Shown: positions 12,001 to 27,000 of the stretch, in pieces | Layout: every line of letters starts with the position of its first letter | How positions within the stretch are numbered: position 1 is the stretch's first letter | Assembly: GCF_015832195.1 (NCBI RefSeq) | Contig: NC_052030.1 | Location: 10,683,439-10,747,438 of the forward strand | Direction of reading: 5' to 3' | DNA length: 64,000 bases | From: Motacilla alba alba | Lineage: Eukaryota; Chordata; Aves; Passeriformes; Motacillidae | Notes under the pieces: generated by a model | Told to the model about the DNA's origin: nothing | Seen by the model: the letters and a program-made list of their open reading frames with translations, nothing else | Database searches by the model: none | Position numbers and translations under genes: made by a program

Positions 12001-15000
12001 ATAGGTTACCCAAGAGGATGAAGGGCTGGGTGGAAGTTGCCAGTCCCACCTCAGCCCAGAATTTCCCCTCTAAGTGACAACGTGGTGTCACAGCCACGTG
12101 ACAAGTTGCAGTCTGACCACACCATTGCAGGGCTGGAGGGGCTCAGTGACATCCATCAGTTCCTGCAGCTTGCACCAGCTGCTGTGAGTATTCTGTGAAG
12201 GTTTCTTGGTGCTTATAGACACATGGAGAGAGCAACTGTGAGGAATTACAGTTTGAGAACAGGGAGCCTCCAGCAGTGTAGAACTGCAGTCCAAAACAAT
12301 GAATTCATGATAGACAAAAGCTCATTTGGGAGCCTTATTAAAGCAGCTAATTGGAAAATGACATCCTGAAGGGCAGATTCATGGATGGGTAAGGCACAGC
12401 TCGTCAGCCAAGATTACATTCCAGAATGGACATCAGATGGCCTCAGCTTCACTGATCTTAGTGTGTGATCTCAGGGTGTGGAGTGTTACACTGGAGTATT
12501 TCAATCTGTTCATTTTTTTCCCCTCTAACTTGGATTCTAAAATGTCCTTAATGGGAGTTACCTTGAGTGAATCAGTTAAATTACTTTAAGTTTCTTTTTA
12601 TTGGTGGTAACTGGCTGGTTTGGGATGATTTCAACAAAAAAAGGCAAAATCTTACAGCTCTTTTTGTCTGCCCAGTCTGGATTAGCAAGGAACAAGAGGC
12701 CACTCAGACAGTGTTTACTAATTTACATCTCAACTTTTTGTGTTACACAGATGCAAATTGGGCACAAGTTTGAACCTGAAATGTTGAGTTCAATTTCAGG
12801 CTTTCCCAGCAGCTCAGCTTTGTTGGAACATTCTGCTGTTCCTGCAGAGATGTTAATACTGCTCCTCTCCAGGAAAAGAAGCTGTCAGTCCTCAGGTTTG
12901 CTTCTGCATTGTCCCAGCAACCTGCTGCCTCAGTGGTGCTGGGATGAGGTGGTTTCATTAAAGGCTGGTAGGAGCAAAGAAGTCTTGAGGAGGTGATTAA
13001 AGCTCCTGTGTATGGCCTGGATTGTTTTGTGTGGAGAGAAAAGATGCCTTAGGCTTTTCTTCTTATTCCTTTGATCTCCGGTGGTTTCACCAGTCTTTTG
13101 TACATTTGGAGTTAGAATTACCAAATGCTGAGTGGTCCCATATGAGAGTCCTTCCAAACTTCTAGAGGAGAGCTAATATCTTCAAAATACAAAGGGTTAG
13201 TAATAAAGGAAGCTTCCAGTGAATATAGCCCTGATTTATTTAATGATGAAGACCGGTACCCTACAGATCTTCCCTTCATTCAGATAACATTAGGAAGAAT
13301 AGTGGTTACACACAGACTGCTTGGGACACTCACTCAGAGTTAAAGAAAAGATATTCCAGAGAAGTAAAAGAAAGAAAATTTCCAGAGGGGAAAAAAATAA
13401 AACCAGAGAAAAGAAACACCAGAGAAACTAAATTCTGCTGCAAAAACCAAGTAAAGCAGTGAGGTGATCACCTGTGTGTCCTCAAAACCAGGCTTGCTCA
13501 GAGCATCTCATGTGAGGTTGTGCTGAACAGTGCTATAGATACAGAGATAAAAAGAGGCAAAACAAGCAGCCTTGGTTTCTCAGGGGGCAAAAAAACCTCT
13601 TTTCCCAAAAGACCTTGGATATTAAAAAGACACTGACATCAAGACAGACAGTGCTTTAAGGTATTGGATATGTCAGCTGTGGGTGCCTGCAGAAAAATAC
13701 AACAATCAGCTACAACCTTTCCTGGTTTTTCCCCTCGATTTGAAGAAGACATTTCCAGGCCATTAAATTGAGTTGTAAACATCAGAAAAATAACTCATGG
13801 TAGACATCAATGCCCGTAAGGGAAATATAATAATTGTGGAGAAATTCCCATTGTCCTCTTGTCTTAGAAGTTCTCTTGCTTGAGATTCCAGAGGAGTCAA
13901 AGCAAATCAAAAGCAAGTCAAACGGAGTGAATACATGAGTATTCACTGAAGTATTGTAGCCCTAAATGGATGTTCTAGTGGAAAAGGACCTTTAGATTTC
14001 TGTAGTTTACTCCTCAAAGATGATTAATTGAAACAGCACCCTGTGCTCTGCTGTCTTGGGAATCTCTGATGATAAATCTGTCTCACTCAAATCCCAGTGC
14101 ATCTGAGCTGTATTAAGCAAGCTTGTGCTCAGTTTTCCTTTCACTAACAAGAAACCAACAATACCTCATGATAGTATTTGGAAATGTTGAAAATATCGAT
14201 AGATAAGTTGGATATATCAAAGCATTGTGGTTTATTATGTGTAATTCACTATTCAGCTTTTCATTTGGTGCACTGATGTATCTTTCACTGAATAAAAATA
14301 GGGCTAAACCAAAGAAGAATCATTAATGCAAAGAGCAATACAAACTGCTCTGTATTAGGCATAATTCCCATTCTTAAGATATGATGTATGTTCTGGAATC
14401 TGGATGTAATTTAACAGTCAGAACGTTAACTCTGGACAGCCTGATCTCATATTTGGGGATTCTGTAACACAGGAAAATCGATGTGGAAATCTGCACTTCC
14501 TTCACTGTCCTCATCCAGCCTTTCTGGGGTTAATGATACAGTGCCAGAACTGCAGCTGATTTTTCTGCTGAAAATCAGGCTCCAGCTTCAGCATTTGAAC
14601 CTGCTCTGAATAAGAATTTCTGTGCAGTAGGTGCCAGTGGAAATGCCGTGCTCGGTGCTAAACCAGATGGGGAACGAACAACAGAAAACCAATTCAGAAA
14701 ACAAATTACTTTCAGGCTCAGCCAGTTCGGGTTTCCTGTGTGAGTTGTGGCCAGAGAACCTGTTTGCCCTGGTGTTGCACACTTGGGATTTCTTAAGAGC
14801 TCAATGCAAAGTTGATTTTAAAAACAAACAAACAAAACCCTCTGAACTACCCAACCAAAACAAAGCTTGTTAACAGAAGAGAGGAATTTGCTTCATGTGA
14901 CAACTGTTGCCTGTACCAAAAGTTGAAGCAGCTTTGACAGCGTTGTCAGCTTTTCCCTGAAAGGACCAGATGCTGTGTTTTAAATAAATAAATAAAAATC

Positions 15001-18000
15001 TTATCAACCTAAGGGGCCTTAGCCTTCTCAAGGGATTAAAGTGCTTTCATTCATTTAACCAGTTACAGCTTCATCACAGTCTGCCAAATCTGCTGCTTCT
15101 GGGGCTGAGCTGTAAAGCTGGAACTCGGCCTCTGTCCATATGGTCACAAAAAGATGCAAACTCAATTTACAGGCATGTGCTGATGTGGCCTTTTTGCAGA
15201 GTTCTTCCTGTGCACGAGTGACATGTCATTTCTCTTCATTCCCTGTTTTACAGAGCTGGCTGTAAGTTACTCAGTGCTTTGCTGTTTCTTCCCAAGGTCT
15301 TTGGTGCTGGAACAGGCAGGGGCTGATAGGAGATTATTGTCAGATTTGTTTCCACCCATGTAACCTATCTGCAAGTAAACATGACGTAGGGCTGTCAACT
15401 GATTACATTGCAGGGCTCTGAAAAGCAGCCAAGGGAAAAAGAAACTTCATGTCTGGAGAGGAGTTTCTCCCTTCAGCATTGTCATTGTGGTGTTTTTAAA
15501 GTTTCCTTTTTCTGGACTGTACAACTTTCTGAATAGAAAATGCACTTCTGAGCTTAGTCTGTTGAAAAGTCTATGATAATATTTAACTGTTATGAGAATA
15601 AATATTCATTGGTGGTGTTACAGTTAAAACAGTGCAAAAATAGCTGGCACAATGCATACAAGGATGGAAAAGGAAGAAAAATTTGGAAGTTGGCAACTTG
15701 TGAGTGGTTTGTGCTCTCCTGGGGCTCTTCTCTCGAGCCTCCTCCATCAAATGTGACAGTTTTAACTGCTCAGTCACACTTTGGCTTTATCCTTGAGCTG
15801 AGGTGACTGTGAGCTATTTTGATGGCTTTGTCATGTTAAGTCAAAGATTAAAGTCATTCTTATATTTATGTATGTCTACTTGGGCACAGGACTGTGGATC
15901 CTGTAATGTGTGATGTAGATTAGTTTGCCAAGTGGCTGCTACAGCATGAAATCCATGTATGAGAACATATCTGAGGGGTAAGGGGTATCCAAAGGCTTTT
16001 CTTGCAATTCATCATCTGGATGATTTTCCCTGTGCAAACCTCTGCTTTCTTTTAATGTTGCTTTGAAGCATTTTTCAGGACACGGCATTACCTATCTGCT
16101 CACAGCTAAGGTGTTACCTTTATCTTCAAACAAGGCACGAGTCCTGTCTGAGTCACTCTGTTTTGGCAACTCCTTATTTAAACTCAAATTGCATGTGAGT
16201 TCCTGGGCTGTAATGGCAGGGACTGGTGACTCCCCACATGCTTTGGTCGTAGTTAATTCCTTTTTTGTGTGTGGATTCCCTGGCTCCGTTCCCCTCTCTC
16301 TGCCTTCCCAAGGGGGAATATCCAGGAACACGTTGTCCTCAGTCATTTCAACACAGGATGGGAGAAGGAACAGTTTATTTACTTATTTTGGTTTTTGCCT
16401 TTTTTTTTTTTTTTGTGGTGGTGGTGATGAATTCACATGTGGCTTTTGTAGTATGGAATTGCTCTTAGGGTGGATTTTTTTTTGTTTCCTTTTGAGTCGG
16501 ATGAATGAATTGAACCTCAATAGCACGTCAGTTTTAGTTACTAAACTGTTTTCTCCAGAAGTGAAGGATTATGTGGTAGCACAGTGTGTATCTTATTGCA
16601 CGTGAGGTTTTTTGCCCACTTTGGCCTTGCTTTTGAACTTGCAAGTCGACTGCAAGCAAACTGGGGAGAAGTGGAGAGGTTTCAAAGCAAATTCTTCCAA
16701 GTTCCATGGAAACAGCCCAGTAGAAGGTGGAGACTGCCCACCAGTTCTGCAAAAGCTGCAATTTGCCTTCACAAAACTTTGCAAGTCACAGAATCCACAT
16801 GATCAAGGCTTGTCTGGATCCCCTTCCAATCAGTGGAAACAGCAGGAGTCACTCTTGCATTTTTAGATCGTGAAGTCACTCACCCATAATGCCACAGAAA
16901 AGCTGCCGTCGTTCATCCTGCTCCTCACAGAATTGCTGGGCTGGAACATCTGAGTGATGGAGGCCAGCTGAAAGTCTGGGAGATGTTCTAACACAGTTCC
17001 AGTTGTGCCTTGATCCAGTGTTTGGATGTTGTGTAGGTATTTTTAAAAGGAAATACAATAGTCTAAAGCAATACCTAATACCTGTCTAATCTCAGCAAAA
17101 AAGACAGAAACTGACAGAGCAAGCAAATGTTTAAAACATGGCAATTTTGTCAAACGCTTTTGCTTCCCTCTCTAAAACTATGGATTTAATGGAGAAAATG
17201 CCATTATGGAGTTATGTGGTGGGATTATTATTATTTTAAAATCCTAAATACCATCTAACAGTCTAGCTTCAAAATTAGCTCTTGATTGACAGATTTAAGA
17301 ACTCGGTATATTTACATCCTTAGTTATTTGAAAAACCCATTGGAATTCGGCAGGAATTCAGAACACAGCTGGAAGATGACTCAAGCAAGAGAAAGTACCT
17401 TGCAATAAAAGATTTTAAGAACCTAAGGTGCTGATATTAAAGGAAAAAATTGAGGTGTCTTGCTGAAAACCTGTGTGTACCTGCACGGTGGATGCTGCAG
17501 AGCTCTGGAGCCTTCCAAAACAAAGTAAAATAATGAGAGCCAGTGGCCAGAGGCCACAGTCAGATTTGCTTTCTTTGAAATTTAAATATGGTTGAACAAT
17601 GGAGTGATTAAGTATAAAAACAGCCTGTCAGTGGCAGCCTCTGGCCAGAATCCAGTCCGGATTTTCCCTTTTGCCAACTCCATTCCAGACTGGCCAAAAT
17701 TCAGTCTGGGTTTTCCCTTTTGCCGAGTTTTGGTGGGTTTTGGGGGTTTTTTTGGTGTCTTTTTGTTGTTGTTGTTGTTCTTGGGGAGTTTTTTGGTTTT
17801 GTTTTGGGGTTTTTTTTGCTGCATCCATTCCAGACTCTGGCTGAAATCTTGCCCAAGACAGGATTTTGGCGCCCAATGTGCGGTTCAAGGGCATCGAGAG
17901 AAAAAGGATGAAAAAAGGAATTGCAGTTCTTAACCTAGTTTTTGTGTGCTGGACATAAAAACCTCTTTAGGTGTCACCACGTGCTCTGGCTTACCCTGGT

Positions 18001-21000
18001 TTGGGTGGCTGTATTTCTCCCATTTGCAGACCCTTATTTAAACCTGTGTCCTATAACCAAGGCTGTTGTCCAGTTTGCTTTATGGGTGAATAAGGGGAGG
18101 AATTCATGGATCTTTGACTTCCTCTGGAAGGCAGGCACATGGATTCAGAGCTATCACACACTAACTGTATGTTTATGGGGTTACTTTAATAATGGACTTA
18201 CTTGTGAGGCAATGACACCAGGGGAAGTTTTCTCCCAGCCCTTCACCCATCTCTTTGGGTCTGCCCCACCAGTTTTTGAAGGGTTCAAATCTTCTCTGAA
18301 TGCTAATGAAATCACACTGTGCCCGGTGGTGCTGATTTGCCTGTTCTCTTTAGGACTCTGGGCCAAATCCAGTCCAGGTTTGGTGTTTCCTGATGGACAT
18401 CAGCTCTGCTGCAAAAACATCCCCACGGAAATCAGCTCAGTGCAGTTACAGGGTTAATTACAGATGGAACTGGGTGAAATGTAAAGAGCTGTTCCATGAA
18501 AACCAGAGGAGATGAGCACTTTGTCCCCTCTGGCCTGGAAGGGGTGAACAAATCAATTAAACACAATTTCTGTTGCCAGCTGGAAACAGTTCTGCTAAAT
18601 TTGGAGAAACAAGAGGAAGATGATTCTGATTAGAACCCGATTAGTGGATCCCAGGTGTTTCAAAGGCTCTGTGTGCCTGGATGGGTTTTGCTTTTCCAAG
18701 TGCTGCACATTGTGGTGCTGAATTGTCCTGAAAAAGCAGGAAGACCCAAGTGATGCTTTCAGGAGTCACCCCAAGTTCGTGCTCGGGCAGAAGGGGAGAC
18801 AGAGCAGTTGTTATTCACCTTTTACCTTCTCTGGGAGGGTTTGAATCAGTGATATTGTTACACTGACAGCGTTCACAGCCTGCCTGTCCTCTTTTCCACC
18901 AGCACTGCTCAAATCACACTCTCATTTTTTAGACCATCTCTCTTTTTTCCCCCCCTGGATTACACTGGTTTGTTTGTTTCCTGCTTCTCCTTATCTTTGG
19001 AAATGTGGCTCCACAAAGGTTCTCACAAGGTCTGACGTGTTCCTCCCCCTGTCCTTTCACCAGGAGCTTTTTAACCACTTCAGGTTTCCAAACCCATTTT
19101 GCTGTTTCACTTTACCTGGCAGCAAAGTAATGTAAGCTCAGGTATAATTGGATAAACGGAATTTAATCTCTTTTTGCATGTGTTTGACATAACTCTAGTG
19201 AGTTCCAAGCAAAATTCCTCACCTCACCATGACCTGCAGTCTAACCTAGATTCTCTGGAGTATTACAGCTTTGTGTTTTACAGCTTGACTCTATTGAGTG
19301 TGGGAACTGACTGAGAAAACGTCTGGCAGTTCTTTTCTCTATCCATTATTTAGTGACCTGCCTTAGCATGAAAGAAGGTCATGGAAAACTGTCTTTGTGG
19401 TAGTTGTGCTCTGTTTTTTCACAGAACTTTCAGAAACCTTTTATTATTTTTCCCCTATTTCTTTTAGAAACTGATGCTTTTTATTTTAGTCCTTCATGCA
19501 GTACTGGGAAGTAGATATGCTGGCAAATGCAGCTGGCTTGGGGTTGGGTTTTTTACCTTTTTTTTGCTGTAATTCTCCCAATTTCTAAAAATAATTTTTC
19601 TATAACAGATGCTATATACTGTAAGCACAATTCTTTTTTCATATTGGTTGGAACAGTTGAGTTTAATCATGTCAGGATCTTTTTTCCCATTTATGGCACT
19701 TTTAAGTCTGTATATGTACAGCAACCTTCATCATGAAAAGCCTTTACCACACTGTCCTGTACAGTAGCAGCTCACAATGTACTACCAAGGGAATAAATTA
19801 TTATTATTTTCTTCTCAAGGCAGGTGTTGTCACTTGCAGGTACTAATTGCAGCTGGAGATAAAAACACTTTTTGGGAGAGATGTCTGTGAATGATTGGAA
19901 GCCTTCAGTAGTCTCAGGCTTTATAAAGGAGGGCTGACCTGTCTTTAAAGCTGAAATTTAGAAAGCTTTTGCTTAAAACTGAGCAAAATTGCCCGTATAG
20001 ACCTTCACTGATTCTCTGAGCACGTTACAGCCACAGGGTGCTCCAATTCCTGCTCTTGTAAGGACACACAGCATGTGCAGAGAGAGAAATGTAGTAGCTG
20101 ATTATTCAAAAAAGCTGGACTGGGTTTGGAAAAAAGCAGAAATTCTTTGGCATCATCCCTTGAGTCCTGTTCAAAATAACACAGGTACCATGGTTACAAG
20201 AAGAGTCACTTTGCTGCTCCTCCTGGGAATCTGGTGTTGAGCAGCCCCATCTGCTCTGGCACCTGAATTCCTGCATTTCCTGGCTCCCACCAGGCCCTGG
20301 GTCACTGCAGGGGCTGGAGCAGCTCCAGGGGGCTCTGGGCACTGCCAGATTCCTCCAGGTTGTGTCTCCCAGTTTGTGCTTTGAGTGTGCTCTCTTCATA
20401 ACAAACTCTTCCCATTTTTTACACAAACATGGAAGATGAGCAGGGCCAAGGTATGAAACAGAAAATGATGAATATTCTGCACAGAGTTTACCCTGTGCTA
20501 TCCTGGAGCCAGCTTTACTTCTCTAGAGGATGATCTGCAGTGTGAGTTGGAGGGAACAGATTGCAGCAGTTTTTCCTGTCCCTGGGAATCCCTGCATGGC
20601 TTTATCCTGTTCCACCACAGTGCTTCAGACACCTCTTACCTCACTGACCCCACTCACCTTCCTATGGAGAGGTGGTGGGGGGGCTGTGTTTAGGTAATTA
20701 ATTTGGGTTTGTTCAAAAAACCACCACAGACACAAACACGCCATGGAACAGGGAAAAAATTCCATTGCCTGGCTCGAGGGTTGTGGAAAAGGAGCTTGAG
20801 GAATCTCTCTGTGCAACCCCAAACCTGACTGTTGTCTTTGAAGGGATCCTCCTTATCTAGGCCATTGTTCTAGTTTTCCTGTCTAATTTCTTAAATGGGT
20901 TTGTAAAGCCTCTTTTGATTTAACTCTTGTTTTTTCAGGTAGAAAACAGAACAAAATAGAGTGGGGAAATAGCTTCTAACCAGAACTAACCAGTCTTTTC

Positions 21001-24000
21001 ACCTAAAGAGACAAAAACCCCTACCCAAACTTGCTAGAAAAGGAATAAGGAGGAGAACTTGGAACTCAGTATGGACTCATAGTGCAGTTAAAATTTATTT
21101 TTATGTTTGTACATAAGATATTTACCCTCTAGAAAAAGTAGCTAATGTCTGAGGGTGAATACCATATCCTTCAATTTAAGGGGTAATTCTTCCCAGGAAA
21201 TACTTTTTCAGTGTTAGGTATTCCCTCCTTACCACTGTGGCAGAGATCTGCATTCTCTGTGACTCTTTGGGTGGTTACAGTTGTTTTTTTCTAAGCCAGT
21301 CCTAGTGCTTGTTTGTGTGTTCTCTGCCAAGAACACCAAATACCAAAGGTTCTACGAGTTACTATATTAGGCTGTCATGATAACTGTAAACTTTGTGTGT
21401 TTTTATTCCATGGAGAGTAGTAATTTGCTACAGTGCCACTTAAAGCAGGATCTGAAGGTGACCTGCAGTTGTTCCAGAACTGCCTCTAGTGGCAGAGGAG
21501 GGGCTGCCAACTTAAGTGTAGACAAGAGGTGCCTCTGTCACCTTTCTCACTTGAATAATATCAAAAAAGTTCATTATTCTCCCTGTTTTTTCTGAGGTTT
21601 GTGTGGATTAGGATTATTTTTCCTCATCAGCTGAAGCTCATCTTGCCACTGGAGCACAAATGTGCGTGGCAGCTCCTGGGCACTGACTTGGGACTTTGTG
21701 GACATGTAAAGTCCTCGATTCCTCCCAGGTGACCTCGTGAGTGGGCTCTTCCCAACTGGAATAAAGTGAATTCTCTCATGTGCTGTGATCATGCACCTTA
21801 ATTTACAGCACAGAGTTTGTTGTTCTCTAGTAATCCTGGGAAGTTCCCCCAAGAAATAGAATGTCTGCTGTAAAAATAATAAGAAATACTAATTTGCTTT
21901 TTAGTTTATAAAAAGGAGAATCACAGTCTTTAACAGGAGGTTTCAGTCAAGCTCTCTGCCAAGGCCTCACGATATTCCTGGTTGTACAAGGTGTGCTGGA
22001 AAACACAGGTGGACATTTCCAAACCATTGGTGCATTTTCCGTGTGGAACTCTGTGAATCTCTTGGAGAGGTTTCCATCACCATGTCCCTGTTCTCACAAT
22101 GCTGGATGCAGGCTGAACAGATTTGCACAAATTTAGGGCACAACATATTGTCTTCCTGAGCTGCAGGAATCCTGTGGCTCTTCCTGCCAAGTGTCAGCCA
22201 CACAACACCTTTTCCTTCTTCACTTAATTTAATTCTTCCATCCCCTGGGTATTAGGAAAAGCTGTAGCTCGCAGACATTGCCAGTATTTGGAATGGCTGT
22301 AAATATTTCATATGATAAGTTTGAAAGCCACTGCTTTCTAGGCTTTCCTTTAGGAGTGTTTGGGTTGGATTTTTTAATTCTTGCAAGTGAAGAAAAGATA
22401 AAATGATTCTCCTCTCCCCAAGGATTCAAATAGCTGGTTGTATCTACAGGGTTGCCAAGTGCTCTGCATCATGCTTTATATCAGTTATTTTAAATACAGG
22501 AGGGCTGTACTATGTAGTTTATCTAAATTATTCCTTAGAGAAAATATGAAAGGAATTTTTTCTCATTTCATTTCTTTTATTTTTCCTCACAGAATTAGAA
22601 TAAGAAGCAAATAGACCTTAGAAATCCTAATCTGCTGGTAGAAATTTATGTGAAACTCTAGCACAAACCTATTGCATTCAGAACATTGGTTATACTGTGT
22701 CTTGTTAAGTATATTTTTTGTTGTGAAGATCAGTATTTGTTCCACATTAATACAAACTCACAGACAAAACAAACACATAGTTTGAAATAAGAACTGGCTA
22801 TGTCATTCCTGTGCTTTGTGAACATGGTTGTGCCAAAAGCTTCTTCACTGAATTTGGTGTTTTATTTGGAAAAGCATTAAATGCAGGTGTGTTTCTTACT
22901 GCTCTAGGTTGGAGGAACAAAGGCTGGAGTCGTGCGCTTTCTGGGAGAAACGGACTTTGCAAAAGGAGAATGGTGTGGAGTGGAGCTGGATGAGCCCCTG
23001 GGAAAGAATGATGGAGCTGTGGCTGGCACGAGGTCAGTCCATCCCCAGACTTACTTTATGAGATTTTTCTCTGTATTCTCTTTTGGGTTTTTATGTATTC
23101 CAGTAAATTTTCAGTCAGGGGAGGGAGGGAGGGAGGCTCCAAAGCTGCCTTGCCTGCTGCTGGTGGGGAGGGTTGGTGGGCAATGGTTTGAATTCTCTGA
23201 TGCCAACACTTCTCACATTCGTGGGATGAGCTGATCTCTCCTCCCATGTGAGTTTTATTCATAGACTGGTAATGGAAAACACAATTCCCTTCTTTTAAAT
23301 GCCTGTTTGATTTCTCAGCTTGGAAGGAATGCTCAGTTAAGAAAATCTCTGGATATCCAATGGTTGTACTTAAGGGAAATCTGCCAGCATCCCAGGAGCT
23401 GGAAGTTCCTGTTCCAACAGTTGCCTCCTGGTAGAGATGGGAGCAGTGTAGCTGCTCCCTTCAATAAGTCACAATCAGAAGGCATTAATTCACATCACAG
23501 TTTAACCTCCTTTCTCATTTGCTATAAGGAACAGTCTTCTACCTCATTAAAAAAACAAGGATTGTCCCACCTGAATATAGGTTATCACAGCTTAAAATTA
23601 TAAGTGGCTTTTGTCTGTATTTAACCAAAAATATATGTTCTCTATCATCAAATATACATAAATGGTATATATGTAATAAAACATTAAACTACTTGATTTA
23701 ATTAAAAGCTGATTTCTGTTTTTAACTCTGAGCCGTCACATCTGTTGGCAGCTCAGAGGAATGTGATGAAGGGGAAAGCTGTGGACATAAAACTGAATCT
23801 GAATGGAATTTTTTAGGCACTAGAGCTGTAGCGTTTACTCTGAATTTCTGAAGTCTGACGTGATCGTGCTGCTTCAGAGTCTCAAAGCCCCTTTCCCAAA
23901 TGGGTGTTAAATAGAACTGCAGTCCAATGCCTTTAACACTTTTATACTCCTGATCTAGGACTCTCCACGAACCCAGCCCGTGCAGGTGAAAAGAACTTAA

Positions 24001-27000
24001 TTCCCTCTCTCCTCTGCTTGCTTTGCCCTCGGAAGGTATTTCCAGTGCCAGCCCAAGTACGGCCTGTTCGCCCCGGTGCACAAGGTGACCAAGATCGGCT
24101 TCCCCTCCACCACGCCGGCCAAGGCCAAGCCCGCCGTGCGCAAGGTGCTGCCCACGCCCACGGCCCTGAAGCGCAGCCCCAGCGCCTCCTCGCTGAGCTC
24201 GCTCAGCTCCGTGGCCTCCTCCGTAAGCAGCAAGCCCAGCCGCACAGGACTCGTAAGCTGCTTTTTCCTTCGCATGCTCCCTCCTCCCGGCCCCGGGCCC
24301 GCCCAGCTCGGCTCGGGGAAGGCCAGAGCAGGTCGTGGGCAGAGCACTCTGCACGGTTCACGGTGCTCCTCCTCGTTCACAGCATGCCTGAAGGAAGGAA
24401 ATCTTAGCTAGCCCTGGAGAGCAGCTGAACAGTTGAATATTTAATTCAAGCTAACAGAGTGATTGCAATAAGAAAGGGGCTTAGGATGCCAACTAATTTC
24501 TCTGGCTGCAATCTGCATTTATTTCATTTTCTGAGGACCTGGTGTGCGCTGAAGCTTCCAGATGTCACACTTGTTTTATTTAAGCAGGAAGCTTCACGTT
24601 GGCTAAAATGTTCAAAATTTCCTTTTGCTGTTCAAGAGATGAGTCAGCTGAGAAATGCAGCAGGAGCAATTTCCAAGTCTCTGCTGACAAGAAGCCTCTT
24701 TCTTTTCTTTTAGATTTGGTTTTAATCCTATGAATTCATAAAGGCTAAGTGTTGCCAAGTGCAGTGGCTCAGGTGAAATCTAACACGGTACTAATTCCAC
24801 CTAATACACTTACTATGGATTCTTTTGAAGTTGCTATGTTACATAAATGTCCTAATCTTGGGTTGCAGCAGTAAAATGGAAATCTGGCAATGCTGAATTT
24901 TGAAAAGTCTCTTTTATGGCAATTGAAAACATAGAAATAATTGGATTTTTCCGTAGCCACCCTAGCTTTTTCCTTTTTTTTTTTTTTTAAACCACAGTCC
25001 ATAGATAGATCTAATTAGGAAGGAGTGACTGCCAGTGATGTGGAGCAGGTTCCCTGTCCCACTGTCCCACTGACCAGCAGGTGCCCAGAGAGGTGACTTA
25101 CCCTGGTCCTGCAGGACTGAAGCAGATTAACAGAGGTCAGCAGTCGGTCGGGGCACCAGGGTTAATACCTGGCCACAAAAAGGATTTTTATTTGGCACAA
25201 ACAGTGGGACTTCATTACTTAATCCAGTCTGGAAGTTGCACTTGCAGCTGCAGAGTGCCCTCTAGTTTGGGATCACAGCACTAACACGTGGAACCAAATG
25301 CTTCATTCCTTGTGCTGTGGTCCCCCAAGTTACACCCTGTGAGTGACTAAAATCTATTTGCTTATTTTGTTGTGTCCCAGGGATTTTGCATGATTTAGGT
25401 CATAAAATACAAAGCTGCTGTAATCCATTAGATCTGGAATTAAAATTCCAGCTTTCTTCCAACTCTTTTTCTTAGGCAGTGTGAACATTTGGTGGCCATC
25501 CAAGTTAAAGGGATTGTCCAAATAATTCTGAGGCTTTTTCTTTAAAAGTTAAGCTGCTGGGGAAGCGAGATTTCCTGTAATCAGTTTTGACCCAGCAGAC
25601 TTTTCCTGCTTCAGTTTCTAGGAAAATTAAAACTTTTCTGGAGATTTCTGGACTCTTACATTGACTGCTCAGTTGTTCAGGGCTGTTTCTACTTTCTTTT
25701 TTCTGTGTAATAAAAGCAGCTGTCAGAGTAAGTGATCCAATGATTTAAGGGGCTGTCTTATGCAATTGGTGTTTATTTCCAAGTCTGAAGGAAGCTGATG
25801 TTTCTCTGAAGAGTTTTGGATTTGTTTTGCAGTTGGGAGTGAAGGGTGATTCAAAGACCTAAAACTGTTAGAAAGCAATACACTCTGGAATGGGATTTCT
25901 TCTGGAAACTGGGAGGGTCTGAAACAACCAAGGAAGCGTCAGAGCGAAGGTGGTTTATTCTGTCTGGGGACTGGAAGGGCACCAGCAGAGGATTGCAGAG
26001 TGTGCAGGGTGGGATCCAGGCTGGCAGGAGCTGGGGCAGGGATTGTGCAGCGGGGAAGGGGAGGTGTCTGTGCTGGCAGGACAATGATCCCTGCTGTGCT
26101 CTCAGCTGGGGCTGTTGGCCAGTGCCAGCTTTCCCGGCTGGCTGTGGCAGCTTTTCAATGTTTTGATCTCTGGAAGGATCATGCTCCTGGTTTTGGGTGA
26201 TTAGGCAGAGCTAAAGGATCCAACAGCAAGTCTTTGTGATTTGGGTTTTTTTAAAAATTAACTGAGCTGTCATTCTCATTTAATACTAAGGCAAATTTCT
26301 CAGCTGTTAAAGACAGGTTTTATGAACAGCACTGAGGGATTTTTTGTTCAGTTTTTTGCTTTTTTCACAACTATTGCTCACTTTACTTTGTAATTTCAGG
26401 TTATTTACTTTCCCTTCTAACTCAGGAACTCACGAGGGTGTAGCTGGTAGGGCCATAATGAATTTTCCCTGGTATTGATTCCATTCAGTGGGGCAAGGTC
26501 AAGGAAAACCTGGTTTCATTTTAGCTACAATTCTGCTGGTTAATTTTAATCTGCATTCTTGAAACTTAATATTCCAGTTCCTTTTTCCAGAAGTAATTTA
26601 ATTCCAAGTGATAGAAACATATATTTTATTTTATATACCAGTTGTTCTTTCTCACAAGGTTTTAGCTGTAAGGCTGGCTTTAGGTCAAGGTAAATGCTCT
26701 TCATCCTGGCTGCTTTTGCCATGGTAGAGATGCCAGATGCTGGTGGGAGTTCCCAAAGCCTTTCATGGAGCATTTGGAAGTGTTGGACTGCTGCTGGTGA
26801 CCCAAGATAATGACCTGTTAAATAGAGACGTGATGGTTTTGGCTTGCTAGGAAGCTGCCTTTCTTTTTTAATGCAAAAAGATGCTTAGAAGCATCCTGAG
26901 CCAGCCTTTGTGTGAGTCTACACCTTCAACTGTGGCCTTTTATTTTTACTTCATCCCTCCTGCCTCTTCCTCTGGCTGCTCCTCCTTACAGGACTCTGAC

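Larger units (their letters stand above)
10028..22907 (+). other. CLIP1: CLIP1 intron 2 (12.9 kb)
   Basis: The largest intron of the gene, phase 0. It contains a short AT-rich direct repeat near 10985-11030, a purine-rich tract at about 13340-13435, T/G-rich low-complexity sequence at 17720-17820 and a retroviral-type primer binding site at 17867-17884 with a degraded element around it. I found no additional exon. The open frames at 16063-16605 and 17942-18457 are not supported as genes. Confidence 0.85.

Noticed and set aside
16063..16605. 180-codon open frame in intron 2
   Set aside because: Low complexity with a Phe run from a T tract, no recognisable domain, and no splice context.
17942..18457. 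171-codon open frame after the primer binding site, as a retroviral gene
   Set aside because: It starts at TTG, and no gag, pol or env motif is recognisable. It is kept only as part of the element relic.
23722..24354. 210-codon minus-strand frame
   Set aside because: A shadow of the GC-rich CLIP1 exon 4 on the other strand.
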